Shown: positions 1-10,348, counted from the stretch's first letter. The stretch is 64,000 nt of DNA from CAZYTM01 sp964649725 (GCA_964649725.1 CAZYTM010000001.1:434001-498000); one strand, 5' to 3'. Notes: generated from the letters alone by a model not told the origin. A program made the numbers and translations.

Positions 1-1409
1 CTCTAGACTGGCTAGATACGGTAATCGAACTGATTCGTGCCGCGAAAAATCCGGAAGAAGCAAAGGCTGGACTTATGGCCGGGAACTTCTCCGATGTCAA
101 GTTTGTCACTAAACTCGGGATTGTTGATGCCACCTTTGAGCCTACGGTTCAGCTGTCCGAGAAGCAGGCTCAGGCGATTCTGGAAATGCGCCTGCAGCGC
201 CTTACCGGCCTGGAGAGGGATAAAATCCTACTGGAGTATGCAGAAATCCTCAAGTTCATCGAACGATTGAAGGAGATCCTCGCCTCTGAGGCAGAAATCC
301 TCAAGATTATCGTCGGTGAACTGACCGATCTGCGGCAGAGGTTTGGCGATGAGCGCCGGACCGAGATCGTTGACCAGAGCGCCGAGATTTCCTTGGAAGA
401 TACCATTGTCGAAGAAGATATGGTGGTAACGGTCACCCATACCGGCTATATCAAGCGGAGTTCGGTATCGCTATACCGGGCGCAGCGCCGCGGCGGCAAG
501 GGGAAGACAGGGATAAAGACCAAGGAAGAGGATTTCGTCGAACAGCTCTTCATCGCCTCGACCAAGGACTATCTGATGTTTTTCACCGACACCGGACGGG
601 TCTACTGGTTGAAGGTCTATGAGATACCGGAAGGGAGCCGGACTACCCGCGGCAAGGCAATCGTCAACCTGTTGAATCTTGCAGCTGGTGAGAAGATCAC
701 CACGATTCTCCCGGTTAAGGAGTTCAGTGAAGACAGGTTCATAATAATGGCTACCCGTCTGGGGGTGGTGAAGAAGACATCCCTGGTGGTCTATTCCAAT
801 ATCCGTTCCGGCGGGATCAACGCCGTTAATCTGGACGAAGGTGACAAGCTGATTGCCGTAGCGCTTACCGATGGGAAGCAGGACGTGCTCCTTGCCTCAA
901 AAAACGGCAAGTCGATCCGGTTCAGGGAGGCAGATGCCCGTCCCATGGGTCGGGTTACCCGTGGCGTCAGGGGTATGACCCTGGAAGGTGATGATGTTGT
1001 GATTGGCATGGAGATTATCAACGAAATGACAGGTTCGACACTTTTCACCGTTACCGAAAACGGTTTTGGGAAGCGGACCGTACTTACCGAGTACCGTCTC
1101 CAATCCCGAGGTGGTAAAGGGGTCATAACTATCAAGACGACCGAACGGAACGGTTGTGTCGTAGACATCAAACAGGTAAATGATGAAAATGACCTTATGC
1201 TTATCACTGATCAAGGGAAGATTATCCGCATGCCGGTGGCTGGGTTCTCGGTGATAGGACGCAACACCCAGGGAGTTCGGTTGATGGTGACCGAGTCAGA
1301 TGAGCGTATCGTTGCGGTGGCGCGCTTGGCGGAGAAAGAAGAAGCAGACAATATTGATGGTGAGATAGAGGACCTGGTCGCGACAGTAGAAATTGACAGC
1401 GAAGAGTAG
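1..1409 (+). CDS. gyrA: DNA gyrase subunit A, C-terminal part (5' end outside window)
   Basis: The reading frame is open from base 3, so the gene enters from the left; about 468 C-terminal residues are present. They cover the end of the cleavage/coiled-coil region (LEMRLQRLTGLERDKI) and the whole DNA-wrapping beta-pinwheel domain. The GyrA box QRRGGKG is visible near base 482-502; this motif marks gyrase A rather than topoisomerase IV ParC. Further pinwheel repeats follow (TRGVRGM, SRGGKGV, TQGVRLM). The tail is acidic, as in many GyrA proteins. GyrA forms A2B2 gyrase with GyrB and introduces negative supercoils. Finding gyrA here suggests the dnaN-recF-gyrB-gyrA origin region lies just upstream, which is inference from gene order in relatives. 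Confidence 0.97.
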   Translation, partial: LDWLDTVIELIRAAKNPEEAKAGLMAGNFSDVKFVTKLGIVDATFEPTVQLSEKQAQAILEMRLQRLTGLERDKILLEYAEILKFIERLKEILASEAEILKIIVGELTDLRQRFGDERRTEIVDQSAEISLEDTIVEEDMVVTVTHTGYIKRSSVSLYRAQRRGGKGKTGIKTKEEDFVEQLFIASTKDYLMFFTDTGRVYWLKVYEIPEGSRTTRGKAIVNLLNLAAGEKITTILPVKEFSEDRFIIMATRLGVVKKTSLVVYSNIRSGGINAVNLDEGDKLIAVALTDGKQDVLLASKNGKSIRFREADARPMGRVTRGVRGMTLEGDDVVIGMEIINEMTGSTLFTVTENGFGKRTVLTEYRLQSRGGKGVITIKTTERNGCVVDIKQVNDENDLMLITDQGKIIRMPVAGFSVIGRNTQGVRLMVTESDERIVAVARLAEKEEADNIDGEIEDLVATVEIDSEE

Positions 1410-1457
1410 GGATGTCTGCCTTCTGCGGAGGCCCCCTACGGAGAGGTGTAGTGTTCG

Positions 1458-3023
1458 ATGGAATGCCGCAGAAAGATCGATGACAGCCTTAGGGAGCGAC
1501 ATGGTATTCTGCGGCTGCTGGAACGGTTGAAATGCGATACACTTTCGCTGACTGAACTGGATGAGATTGGTGGAAAACTGCAGAAAGCGGGTAAGCGAGC
1601 CCTGTCGCCATTGGTCCGGAGATTATGGCGTGAAGAAAACGGCGACCTGGTGGCACGCTATGCATATCTCCTTGATTTTTTCGATGATAATAGCTGGCTT
1701 GACCAACTGATTCAAATTACCCTCCGGCGCAAGGATCTTGAGCTGGAGGGTAAAGCTGCCCTGCTGGGGCTATTAGATGGCTGCGGGGTAGATGTGAGCT
1801 TACCGCCATTCGCTTCTCTACTGGAAGGTCTGGGAGGAGCACTTAGTGGATCTCTGCCACGACTGCTCGATTTGGGCGAAGAAGGCTTGATCTGTTGCGT
1901 TGAGGATATTCTGTTCTGCCCAATGGAACAGCGATTGGCCATAATAAGTCATATGCCAGCTGTTGATCATCCGTTGGTTGTCGATCTACTTGAAGTCTTG
2001 ACGAGAATTGATGATGAAGAAATAGTTTCCTCAGCAGTAAATGCTCTGGGGAGGATTAGGAGCGTCAGAGCTGCTAACGTACTGCACCGCTTGGGGAAAA
2101 TGGAGTCCATGCGGCAGAAGGACTTAGTAACAAGAAGTTTGCGCCGTTTATCGTTTCTCGGCATCGACACTACATCGGCTTCACCTATCGTTTCACTACC
2201 CCCTCTATATGCCGCATATGCCAGCCCGTTTGACGGAGCCGGCAATCGCTCCCTCTGTGTTGCACGAAAACAGGGGGGGAATATTCTAGTCCTATATCTG
2301 CACATCCACGAAACAAAAGGAATAAATGCTGCCTGGGGGGAAAATTCCTTGTCGGGGGCTGATTTTGAGCAGAGGCTCAATACGATGATTGATGAAGAAG
2401 GAATAGTGGAAGTTCCACTTGACTATGTTATGCTTCTCGTCAACGATGCTCTCTATCACAATCAGCTATCATGCAATTTTATGCCGGCAGAATATTATGT
2501 GCGTTGCGCTATTTTGGACACCGAACGGCTGTATCCTAACGAGTATCGGCTTGAGATTCCTGACACGTTTCTGGAAGCAATATCCCCAAAAGCGCAGCAG
2601 TTAAGTGTCAGTGCCACACTACTTGATCATGATTATTTTGCCGGATGGTTCCTCGCCACAGCCAAGATATACGAGTTGGCCGAAGAGTGGGCATGCTTTG
2701 AAAAAACTTTGAGCGGGCAAGCATTGACGCATGCTATCGAGGATATTCTGATAAAGTGTTGTCAGGAAGTCATTTATCCAGAACTGCAGAACCTGAGGAA
2801 CCGGTTGTTGCGTACTGCAGAGCTGATGCGCAAAACCGCACAACCACTTTTTTGGCTGGAAAGGACTTATGCCACGTTTTTCAGTCTTTCATTGCCGCAA
2901 CAGCAGTTGCATCGACACCCCTTTATCCAGCGGCTGGCACTGGAAAGCATGGAAGTAGCTCGTGAGGCCTTAGCTGAAGGCTATGATTTGCGGCAACAAG
3001 ATGATGACGAAGTGTGCGACTAG
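1458..3023 (+). CDS. HEAT-like repeat protein of unknown function
   Basis: A 521-residue soluble protein with no signal peptide or membrane segment. The N-terminal 220 residues are leucine-rich helices in pairs (for example LLGLLDGCGVDVSLPPF, LLEVLTRIDDEEIVSSAVNALGRI), consistent with HEAT/armadillo-type repeats. The C-terminal 300 residues contain no motif I recognise. The ATG at 1458 has a GGAGAGG ribosome-binding site ahead of it, about 50 bases after gyrA, so co-transcription with gyrA is likely. Such repeats usually form protein-binding scaffolds; the partner is unknown. The gene lies between gyrA and gpsA, a position I recall as occupied by a hypothetical protein in Geobacter. Confidence 0.8.
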   Translation: MECRRKIDDSLRERHGILRLLERLKCDTLSLTELDEIGGKLQKAGKRALSPLVRRLWREENGDLVARYAYLLDFFDDNSWLDQLIQITLRRKDLELEGKAALLGLLDGCGVDVSLPPFASLLEGLGGALSGSLPRLLDLGEEGLICCVEDILFCPMEQRLAIISHMPAVDHPLVVDLLEVLTRIDDEEIVSSAVNALGRIRSVRAANVLHRLGKMESMRQKDLVTRSLRRLSFLGIDTTSASPIVSLPPLYAAYASPFDGAGNRSLCVARKQGGNILVLYLHIHETKGINAAWGENSLSGADFEQRLNTMIDEEGIVEVPLDYVMLLVNDALYHNQLSCNFMPAEYYVRCAILDTERLYPNEYRLEIPDTFLEAISPKAQQLSVSATLLDHDYFAGWFLATAKIYELAEEWACFEKTLSGQALTHAIEDILIKCCQEVIYPELQNLRNRLLRTAELMRKTAQPLFWLERTYATFFSLSLPQQQLHRHPFIQRLALESMEVAREALAEGYDLRQQDDDEVCD

Positions 3024-3106
3024 GCGAGAATTGCTAAAAACATAGTCAGCTAAGGATACCCCTTGGATTCGATCGGTGCTTTAATATCTCAGGAGACAAT
3101 CTAATA

Positions 3107-4114
3107 ATGGATGAATCTATAGGAGTAATCGGTGCCGGAAGCTGGGGCACAACTCTGGCTAATCTGTTGGCGAAGAAGGGACATCCCGTTACCCTCTGGG
3201 CGTATGAACCGGAACTAGTTGAAGAAATGTCGCAAACCAGGGTTAACAGTCTATTCCTTCCCGGAGTAAGCCTGTCGCCGCGGTTGAGTTTTTCTAATAA
3301 TCTTCATGATACGGTAAGAGGCAAGAAATTAATTCTCTGTGTAGCTCCTTCACAGGTAGTACGCGAGATTGTCGGCCTTATCCTGCCTGAGTTAGCGCCA
3401 GACGTCATTATTGTCAGTGCCTCCAAAGGGATTGAGCTGGATTCTTTACAGACGGTATCGCAGATATATGAAGAGCTATTGCCAGCCACTCTTTTCCGTA
3501 GATTTGCCGTTATTTCCGGGCCAAGTTTTGCCCGCGAAGTAGCTCTGGAGATGCCAACTGCGGTAGTGGCTGCTGCAACGGATACCGAGATTGCGGAATA
3601 TGTGCAACATATATTCAATACCGGGTATTTCCGACTGTACACCAACAATGATGTGATTGGTGTCGAATTGGGAGGAGCGATAAAAAATGTTATTGCTATT
3701 GCTGCCGGCATAGCGGACGGGTTAGGATTCGGATTTAACACGCGGGCCGCGCTCATAACCCGTGGCCTGGCGGAGATGACACGACTTGGCCAAGCAATGG
3801 GGGCACAATCGGCAACATTTGCAGGTCTGGCAGGTATGGGCGATTTAGTTCTTACTTGTACCGGAGATCTCTCTCGTAATCGTACCGTTGGCATTAAGAT
3901 TGGCCAGGGAATCCCGCTGACAAAGATTCTTGAAGAGATGCGTATGGTTGCCGAGGGGGTAAAGACTACCAAATCGGCATTTGAACTGGCATCCCGAATC
4001 GGGGTGGACATGCCAATTATTGAGCAGGTATATCGGGTAATCTATGACAACAAACAGGCCTGTACTGCTGTTGCTGAACTTATGTCCAGAAATCTGAAAG
4101 CTGAAGGGCCATGA
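3107..4114 (+). CDS. gpsA: NAD(P)-dependent glycerol-3-phosphate dehydrogenase
   Basis: A 335-residue enzyme that reduces dihydroxyacetone phosphate to sn-glycerol 3-phosphate, the backbone precursor of phospholipids, in the cytoplasm. The N-terminal Rossmann motif GAGSWGTTLANLLAKKG (residues about 8-24), the central ISGPSFAREVA, and GGAIKNVIAIAAGIADGLGFG-like catalytic segment with the conserved Lys are all present. Length matches the family. The ATG at 3107 follows AGGAGA at a good distance. A bulged inverted repeat (GACGGG...CCCGTC) lies in the 90-base gap to the next gene. No anomalies seen. Confidence 0.97.
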   Translation: MDESIGVIGAGSWGTTLANLLAKKGHPVTLWAYEPELVEEMSQTRVNSLFLPGVSLSPRLSFSNNLHDTVRGKKLILCVAPSQVVREIVGLILPELAPDVIIVSASKGIELDSLQTVSQIYEELLPATLFRRFAVISGPSFAREVALEMPTAVVAAATDTEIAEYVQHIFNTGYFRLYTNNDVIGVELGGAIKNVIAIAAGIADGLGFGFNTRAALITRGLAEMTRLGQAMGAQSATFAGLAGMGDLVLTCTGDLSRNRTVGIKIGQGIPLTKILEEMRMVAEGVKTTKSAFELASRIGVDMPIIEQVYRVIYDNKQACTAVAELMSRNLKAEGP

Positions 4115-4203
4115 AACTTCGGCAGGATATTTACAAGCTGACGGGGTAACGCTCATTAGTTTGTCTTTACCCGTCTGGGGTACGTCAGGTATGGGAGCTT
4201 CTG

Positions 4204-6471
4204 GTGATTCCTCGTCTGAGCATTCGCAGTAGGTTACTCTTATCCATTCTGCTTATTCTGCTGGTTTCTTATGCTACCCTAGTATTTACTACCATCAAGA
4301 ATGTTAATGCTTCTCTGGAAGAGAAGATCGACAAGGACCTGGAGGAGAATCTCCGCTACGTAAAAAGCCAGTATCTTGCTCGAGCAGAGCTGGTACAGTA
4401 TTCACTTCAACAGATATTAGCCGAGCCTTCTGTACAGCTGCAAATTCGCCAGAACGACATAAATTGGCTGAAAGACGCACTGGCAAGGTGGCATAAGCTG
4501 CTCCCCTTTATTGACCTGCTCAATGTCTTAACTCCCGAGAATATAGTAATAGCAAGAGTTAGTAGCGCAAAAAAAGGGGATAGCTTTGCTATGCCTGGAG
4601 TGATAGAGAGCGCCTTAAAGTCCAAGGTCCCGGTGATTACAACAGAACTGGTACCCTCAAGCATGCTTCTTGATGAGGGTGAGCTGGGACATCAATTATC
4701 ACTTCCTGCTGATGGGCAGGCAATGATGGTAACGATTGTTATACCTGTTTATTCAGATGCTGGCGAGCTGCTTGGAGTTGTTGTCGCAGGCGATGTCATC
4801 AATCGTGACCCTCATCTCCCCTTTCGGATTCAGGAGATTTTCGGTAAAGAAGTTGAAGTTATGATAACCCAGCGTGGCTATAGGATTGCCAGCAGTGTTG
4901 CCGAAGAGATGCCGGTCTTTTCAACACTATCGGAAGATATTCAGGCACGTCTTAATACTGGCAAATCCTATCGCGGTGAAGCCGATTTTGGGGGGAAGAT
5001 CTATGAAACTACATTTGCCCCGATAATTAACGGCAGTGGCGAAGTAATCGGCTCACTATCGGTTGCCCTTTCTAAAGAAGATTTCAATCGTATCCGGCGA
5101 CATAATCTACGCAATATATTTGCCTCGGCAGTAATCGGAATTTTCCTCTCGTTTGCCATCGCTTTTGTGGCGGCACGTCGTCTTACCAGACCTTTGCTAA
5201 AGCTTGCCCGTGGTGCGCAGAACATCGAAGCTGGTGATCTGAACCAGCAGGTGAAGGTTGATCAGGAGGACGAAGTCGGCATGCTGGCTAATTCCTTTAA
5301 TCGAATGGCCAGCGCCTTGGCGGAGCGGGATCGGATAATTACCAAGAAAAATGAGGATCTGCAGGATTTGAATGATTCTCTGGAACGTAAAGTTGCTGCT
5401 CGAACCGCGGAACTGAGCATTGAGATGGAGCGCTTGGAGGCAATCCTTACCAGTATGGCAGAAGGGGTTGTGGTCACCAATCGTGACAACCGGGTTGTTC
5501 TTTTTAATCCTGCGGCCCAGAAAATATTTGACCTGATGCCTCATCGACTGATCGGACAATCACTTTCGGACGCAGAAGACCTGGGGAGTTTTTCGCCGGT
5601 AGTAGAATTGCTTACCCGAGGTGAAGTGGGGGGGGAGATACTTCTTGGACGTGAAGAAGAACTGTTCGTGCGGGGGAAGAAACTGAGATGCAACATCTCC
5701 CCTTTGCTTGATGCAGATGGAGCATTCGCTGGCGTGGTCATGTCGATCCGTGATGTGACCATGGAAGAAGCGGTTGACAGGATGAAGACCGAGTTTATCT
5801 CTACCGTATCACACGAATTGAAGACTCCGTTGACATCGATGAAGGGAGCCCTGCAGTTCATAATCAGTAAAAGTGAACATCTCAGCCAGACAGACCGAGA
5901 CCTCTTGTCGGTCTGTCTCCGCAATACAGATCGACTCATCAGATTGGTCAATGATATTCTAGACATCTCTAAAATCGAAGCAGGTCGGCTGGAGCTCAAC
6001 TGCCAGCCATTAGCAATTCATCCACTAATAGCCAGTGCTTTGGAAGAGATTAAAGGTTTTGCTTTAAATAAAAATATTGCTATCAAGAACGAGGCGAAAG
6101 AGGAGTTGCCAAAGATCTATGGTGATCAAGACCGTCTGCTGCAGGTTCTAAGCAATCTTTTATCCAATGCGGTTAAATTTTCCCCTGTAGATGAAGAAAT
6201 TCAAATTTTTACGCAGCGGGAGGGTAACTACATTATAATTTCAGTTGCAGACAAAGGCAGAGAGATCGAGTGGTCTGATCGTGATAAACTCTTTAAAAAA
6301 TTCCAACAGCTGGACTCAGAGCAGAACGGCGGCAGGGATGGGACAGGACTTGGGCTGGCTATTTGCAAGGAGATTATTGAACGGCACCACGGCAGGATAT
6401 ATTACCAGACCGGGACAAATGGAGGTAATATCTTTGCCTTTACGGTGCCAGTATGCGAGGAACAGCCATGA
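4204..6471 (+). CDS. Membrane sensor histidine kinase (Cache-like sensor, HAMP, PAS, HisKA, HATPase)
   Basis: A 755-residue transmembrane kinase. Transmembrane helices lie near residues 10-30 and 303-323, enclosing a ~270-residue periplasmic sensor of double-Cache type. HAMP follows, then a short coiled coil, a PAS domain (about 415-520), the phosphoacceptor His in STVSHELKTPLTSMKG (about 537) and a C-terminal ATPase domain with the G2 box GTGLGLAI. The G1 box, usually DxGxGI, reads DKGREI here, so its second glycine is lost; kinase activity may be altered. The start is a GTG with GGGAG upstream. Its stop overlaps the next gene (ATGA), so the two are co-translated. The ligand is unknown. Confidence 0.9.
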   Translation: MIPRLSIRSRLLLSILLILLVSYATLVFTTIKNVNASLEEKIDKDLEENLRYVKSQYLARAELVQYSLQQILAEPSVQLQIRQNDINWLKDALARWHKLLPFIDLLNVLTPENIVIARVSSAKKGDSFAMPGVIESALKSKVPVITTELVPSSMLLDEGELGHQLSLPADGQAMMVTIVIPVYSDAGELLGVVVAGDVINRDPHLPFRIQEIFGKEVEVMITQRGYRIASSVAEEMPVFSTLSEDIQARLNTGKSYRGEADFGGKIYETTFAPIINGSGEVIGSLSVALSKEDFNRIRRHNLRNIFASAVIGIFLSFAIAFVAARRLTRPLLKLARGAQNIEAGDLNQQVKVDQEDEVGMLANSFNRMASALAERDRIITKKNEDLQDLNDSLERKVAARTAELSIEMERLEAILTSMAEGVVVTNRDNRVVLFNPAAQKIFDLMPHRLIGQSLSDAEDLGSFSPVVELLTRGEVGGEILLGREEELFVRGKKLRCNISPLLDADGAFAGVVMSIRDVTMEEAVDRMKTEFISTVSHELKTPLTSMKGALQFIISKSEHLSQTDRDLLSVCLRNTDRLIRLVNDILDISKIEAGRLELNCQPLAIHPLIASALEEIKGFALNKNIAIKNEAKEELPKIYGDQDRLLQVLSNLLSNAVKFSPVDEEIQIFTQREGNYIIISVADKGREIEWSDRDKLFKKFQQLDSEQNGGRDGTGLGLAICKEIIERHHGRIYYQTGTNGGNIFAFTVPVCEEQP

Positions 6472-7997
6472 ATCGGCACATGATTCTGATAGTCGATGAT
6501 GAAGCGGATATCGCCCTTATTCTTAAACTACAACTGGAAGATGCCGGGTTTCAAACAGTTCGGGCACGCGATGGTATCGAAGCTTTGGAAATACTTGGTC
6601 GGCAGAAGTTTGCCCTCATTCTACTTGATATCAGGATGCCGCGTATGGATGGGATCCAGGTGCTGACTAGAGTTGTGGCAGAATATCCAGATACTGCGGT
6701 CATGATGATGACTGCCCATGGCAGCGAAGATATTGCGGTCGCAGCTATGAAGAAGGGGGCAATTGACTATATTGCCAAACCATTTTCCACAGATGATCTT
6801 GTGAAACGGGTGGAGCGGGCGATTGAATTCAATACAACAAAACTGGCCAATCTTAGGCTACAGCGACAGTTGGCAGAAGAACGCCAGCGCAGTGCAGCGA
6901 TTCTCGAAGGGATGGCCGATATCCTTGTAGCAGTTGATGCCGATGGTCGGATCATGACCGTAAACCGGCGCGGTGAAATTACTTTTGGTGCAGAACGAGG
7001 GAAGTTGGTGGGGGAGTCAGTAGTAGATGTAATGATAGCAGATATTCCCCCGGAGCATCTACCCTGTAAGATAGTCCTAGCTACCAGAACTCATTGTCTT
7101 GACAAGACATATAATTTGCTGCTGACCACCGGCACGATACCGGTACTCTCAAGCGCCGCGCCACTCCTAAGTGAAACTGGCGAACTGCTCGGCAGTGTGG
7201 AAATAATTCGCGATATATCTGCCTTGAAGGCGCTGGAACAGGAAAAAGAGGATTTTGTCAGTATGCTATCCCATGATTTGAAGACACCGTTGACGGCGGT
7301 GGTTGGCTCCATTGACCTGGTCCGCGAGGGGAGGCTCGGTGTTATCAATGCAGATCAGCGGGAATACCTGGAATCAGCCATGGAGAGCTGCCATGAAATG
7401 GTAGAGATGATCGACACCTTGCTGGATGTACACCGTTTTGAGGCGGGGAAGATGAAACTCTCGTTTCGTAGTGAAGACCCTAAGGCACTGATTCAAAAAG
7501 TACTGATACGCTTTAAGCCGATTGCGAAGCGAGCCCAATTGCAGCTAAAGGAGTTACTGCATGACAACTTACCGTCAATTAAAGTAGATCGGGGTAAATT
7601 TTCCAGGCTGTTAGGCAATCTTCTTTCAAATGCGGTAAAATTTACCCCAGAGGGAGGGAATATCAATATAGTTGCAGAGGGGGTCGTTACTTTTTCATCA
7701 ATTAGAGATTCAATCCCAAAGGAGTCTTATCCATTTCTAGAGACACAAGATTCACGAAGATTTCTTCAGTTGAGCGTACAGGATAGCGGCGTAGGAATAC
7801 CACAGGAGGCCTTGGGGACCATATTCGACCGATTCGTCCAGGCCGAAAATCGACGCTTGGGGAAAACCTCAGGGACCGGCCTCGGACTCGCCTTCTGTCG
7901 TAAAGTAATGGATGCCCACAACGGCTATATCTGGGCAGAGAGTTGTAGAAAAAAGGGTAGTAACTTCATCCTGCTCTTCCCTGCCGATACAGATTAG
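6468..7997 (+). CDS. Hybrid response regulator-PAS-histidine kinase
   Basis: About 509 residues, cytoplasmic. An N-terminal receiver (residues 1-120) has the acidic pocket VDDE and phospho-acceptor Asp in LLDIRMPRMDG (about 53), T/K signature residues MTAHG and IAKPF. A PAS domain (about 140-250) is followed by HisKA (FVSMLSHDLKTPLTAVVG, His about 267) and a canonical HATPase (DSGVGIP, GTGLGLAF). I chose the ATG at 6468, which overlaps the upstream stop as ATGA and follows GAGG, over the in-frame ATG at 6453. The receiver is likely phosphorylated by the upstream membrane kinase and in turn modulates its own kinase domain; this is inferred from order and coupling. Confidence 0.9.
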   Translation: MNRHMILIVDDEADIALILKLQLEDAGFQTVRARDGIEALEILGRQKFALILLDIRMPRMDGIQVLTRVVAEYPDTAVMMMTAHGSEDIAVAAMKKGAIDYIAKPFSTDDLVKRVERAIEFNTTKLANLRLQRQLAEERQRSAAILEGMADILVAVDADGRIMTVNRRGEITFGAERGKLVGESVVDVMIADIPPEHLPCKIVLATRTHCLDKTYNLLLTTGTIPVLSSAAPLLSETGELLGSVEIIRDISALKALEQEKEDFVSMLSHDLKTPLTAVVGSIDLVREGRLGVINADQREYLESAMESCHEMVEMIDTLLDVHRFEAGKMKLSFRSEDPKALIQKVLIRFKPIAKRAQLQLKELLHDNLPSIKVDRGKFSRLLGNLLSNAVKFTPEGGNINIVAEGVVTFSSIRDSIPKESYPFLETQDSRRFLQLSVQDSGVGIPQEALGTIFDRFVQAENRRLGKTSGTGLGLAFCRKVMDAHNGYIWAESCRKKGSNFILLFPADTD

Positions 7998-8194
7998 AAG
8001 ATATCTAAGGTCGTGGCTGATATCTATTGAGATGGTATACTATAAAACATCCCCGCAATATTTTCAGGAATTAGGCACTTCTGTAGTTCGCCATGATAAT
8101 CAAGCTGTATTTTATGTGGCCCGTAGGCTGAAGCTTAGATGGCCTCAATAGACTTGACCGGATAAATGTCCCATGAATATGGTGGAGAGGCTGA

Positions 8195-10348
8195 ATGGAA
8201 TCAAAATTACGAGTACTATTAGTTGAGGATTCAGAAGATGATACGATGCTGTTGCTGCGGGAAATCCGTCGTGGTGGCTATGACCCGGTATCTGAAAGGG
8301 TCGACACAGCAATAGCCATGAAGGCAGCATTAGCAGGAAATATCTGGGATCTGGTCATATCTGATTATCGTATGCCGCAATTCAGTGCTCCGGCAGCACT
8401 TGAAGTACTGCAGGAGAGCGGGTGCGACATCCCATTCATCATAGTATCCGGGAAGATCGGTGAGGATATGGCTGTGGCCGCAATGAAGGCCGGAGCCCAC
8501 GACTACCTGATGAAAGGTAATCTGTCACGTCTTGTGCCAGCCATTGAAAGGGAATTACGTGAGGCGTCAGGGAGACAACAACGAAGGTTGGCAGAAGAGG
8601 CGATCCGCCACGGCAAGATGGAATGGGAGGCGGTTTTTGATGCTTTATCGGACCTAATTATTCTCACAGACCTGAATGGGAAGATTCTGCGCTGCAATAA
8701 AAGGGTAACGGCATATTTCGCCTCCTATTACAAAGAAATGGTGGGAAAGCAGATAACGGAGTTATTGTATGGAGCGAATAAACCTGAAGCAAAAGCATTC
8801 CAGTTTCCGCACAAATTAACTGCTGGACTGGAAGATGACCTGCGGTTTCCAACTCTCAAAGGTTGGTTCAATGTCGCCTGCTACCCGATGTTTCTAGAGC
8901 AGGAGAAGCCACATGGGATAGTTTTCATAATAAAGGATATAACTAAACGTAAGCGGATGGAAGAGGAGAAGCGGCTGACAGACCGCGAACTTCTGACTCT
9001 TTATGCAATTGCTTTCCGTCTTAATTCCAAAAGTGGTACACAGAAAATTATGGAGGATCTGCTGTTTCAGCTACATAATATGCTGGAGATAGATTTTTCC
9101 TGTATCCATCTACTGGATGACCGGGGCAATTTGAAGCTTGTGGCATCACTCGGGTTGACAAAAAAATTTGAAGCAGCCGCAAAAAAAATGCCGCCAGCTT
9201 TAAAATGGGTAGAGGATGTGTTGGCAGGAAAACCTTTCAAAGGTAAAGGGATTGAGGGGCATCTCCCGGCGACAATAACTGCAGCGGCAGAGGAGATGGG
9301 GATGCACGGCTGGTGCGCAGTCCCTCTGAAAATCGGTGTTGATGTTACTGGCATGCTATTGGTGGCACATCGTGCGGAAAAAAGCTATACCGACCGGGAG
9401 GTATTTCTCCTTTCATCTATAGCTAATCAGCTGGCAGTACTCATTGAAAATCATCTATTATACGACCAGACTAAGGAGAAGGCGGAAGAATTGCAGCGCA
9501 GTCGGCAAGAGTTAAAAGAAAATCTGCAACAGGTAAAACGGGCCAATATTGAACTTGGGCGTCTTAATGCGGCAAAAAACAGCTTTATCGGGATGGCCTC
9601 CCATGAACTGAAAACGCCGATTACCTCAATACAGGGGGGAATTCAGTTTTTACTCCACTACAGTGGGATGCAGATGACCACTGAACAGCATGATATTATG
9701 ACTTCGGTATTCGAGGGTATATCACAGCTGAAAGCTCTGGTTGACGACCTCCTCTCCATTTCACGTATCGAAGCAGATGGCATCTCTTTACAGAAAAAAC
9801 CACTAAATCTAATTACCTTAAGTAGAGAAGTCTATGAAAGTTTTACTTTGGCGCTTTCAAAGAGGAATATCAAGGTACAGATCAATACAAACGAGCAACT
9901 CGTCTTAGTAGACGATGGATTTTCCCGGCTGGTGGTACGAAATCTGCTGGAAAATGCCATTAAGTTCACCCCAGATGGAGGTAAAATCACCGTTCAGGGG
10001 GCGATAACATCGGGAGCCGAACTGCTTAAACAAGGGGGGATAATTAAACCATTTTATCCCGGTTTCGCAAAAGCAGTAAGTCCGAACGCTAGCTTCTATA
10101 GGCTAGATATTGAAGACAGTGGCATCGGCATACCAGTAGAGGAGCAGCAACGTATATTCGACAAGTTTTACGGGGTCGGAGACATTGCCTATCACTCATC
10201 AGGCAAAACCGATTTCATGTCCAAGGGGTCCGGGCTTGGACTCTCCATAGTAAAAGGTATTATGGATGCCCATGGCGGCATGGTCTGGGTAGCTTCCGGT
10301 CCGGAAAGGGGGGGGAGTACATTTTCGCTTGTTTTCCCCATGGGATAG
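8195..10348 (+). CDS. Hybrid response regulator-PAS-GAF-histidine kinase
   Basis: A 717-residue cytoplasmic kinase. Domains in order: receiver (LLVEDSEDD, Asp in ISDYRMP about 57), PAS (about 142-250), GAF (about 268-415), coiled coil, HisKA (MASHELKTPITSIQGG, His about 468) and HATPase (DSGIGIP, GSGLGLSIVKG). ATG at 8195 follows GGAGAGG. A 197-base gap separates it from the preceding kinase. It is the third consecutive kinase in the same direction and again carries an N-terminal receiver, so a linear phosphorelay is plausible. No DNA-binding output regulator is encoded next to it; the next genes encode an ABC transporter. Confidence 0.9.
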   Translation: MESKLRVLLVEDSEDDTMLLLREIRRGGYDPVSERVDTAIAMKAALAGNIWDLVISDYRMPQFSAPAALEVLQESGCDIPFIIVSGKIGEDMAVAAMKAGAHDYLMKGNLSRLVPAIERELREASGRQQRRLAEEAIRHGKMEWEAVFDALSDLIILTDLNGKILRCNKRVTAYFASYYKEMVGKQITELLYGANKPEAKAFQFPHKLTAGLEDDLRFPTLKGWFNVACYPMFLEQEKPHGIVFIIKDITKRKRMEEEKRLTDRELLTLYAIAFRLNSKSGTQKIMEDLLFQLHNMLEIDFSCIHLLDDRGNLKLVASLGLTKKFEAAAKKMPPALKWVEDVLAGKPFKGKGIEGHLPATITAAAEEMGMHGWCAVPLKIGVDVTGMLLVAHRAEKSYTDREVFLLSSIANQLAVLIENHLLYDQTKEKAEELQRSRQELKENLQQVKRANIELGRLNAAKNSFIGMASHELKTPITSIQGGIQFLLHYSGMQMTTEQHDIMTSVFEGISQLKALVDDLLSISRIEADGISLQKKPLNLITLSREVYESFTLALSKRNIKVQINTNEQLVLVDDGFSRLVVRNLLENAIKFTPDGGKITVQGAITSGAELLKQGGIIKPFYPGFAKAVSPNASFYRLDIEDSGIGIPVEEQQRIFDKFYGVGDIAYHSSGKTDFMSKGSGLGLSIVKGIMDAHGGMVWVASGPERGGSTFSLVFPMG

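Noticed and set aside
3304..4011. 235-codon minus-strand frame opposite gpsA
   Set aside because: No family resemblance; fully covered by gpsA.
8032..8151. 40-codon frame between the second and third kinases (starts MVYYKTSPQYFQ)
   Set aside because: No ribosome-binding site and no recognisable motif; left as non-coding, though a small protein cannot be excluded.
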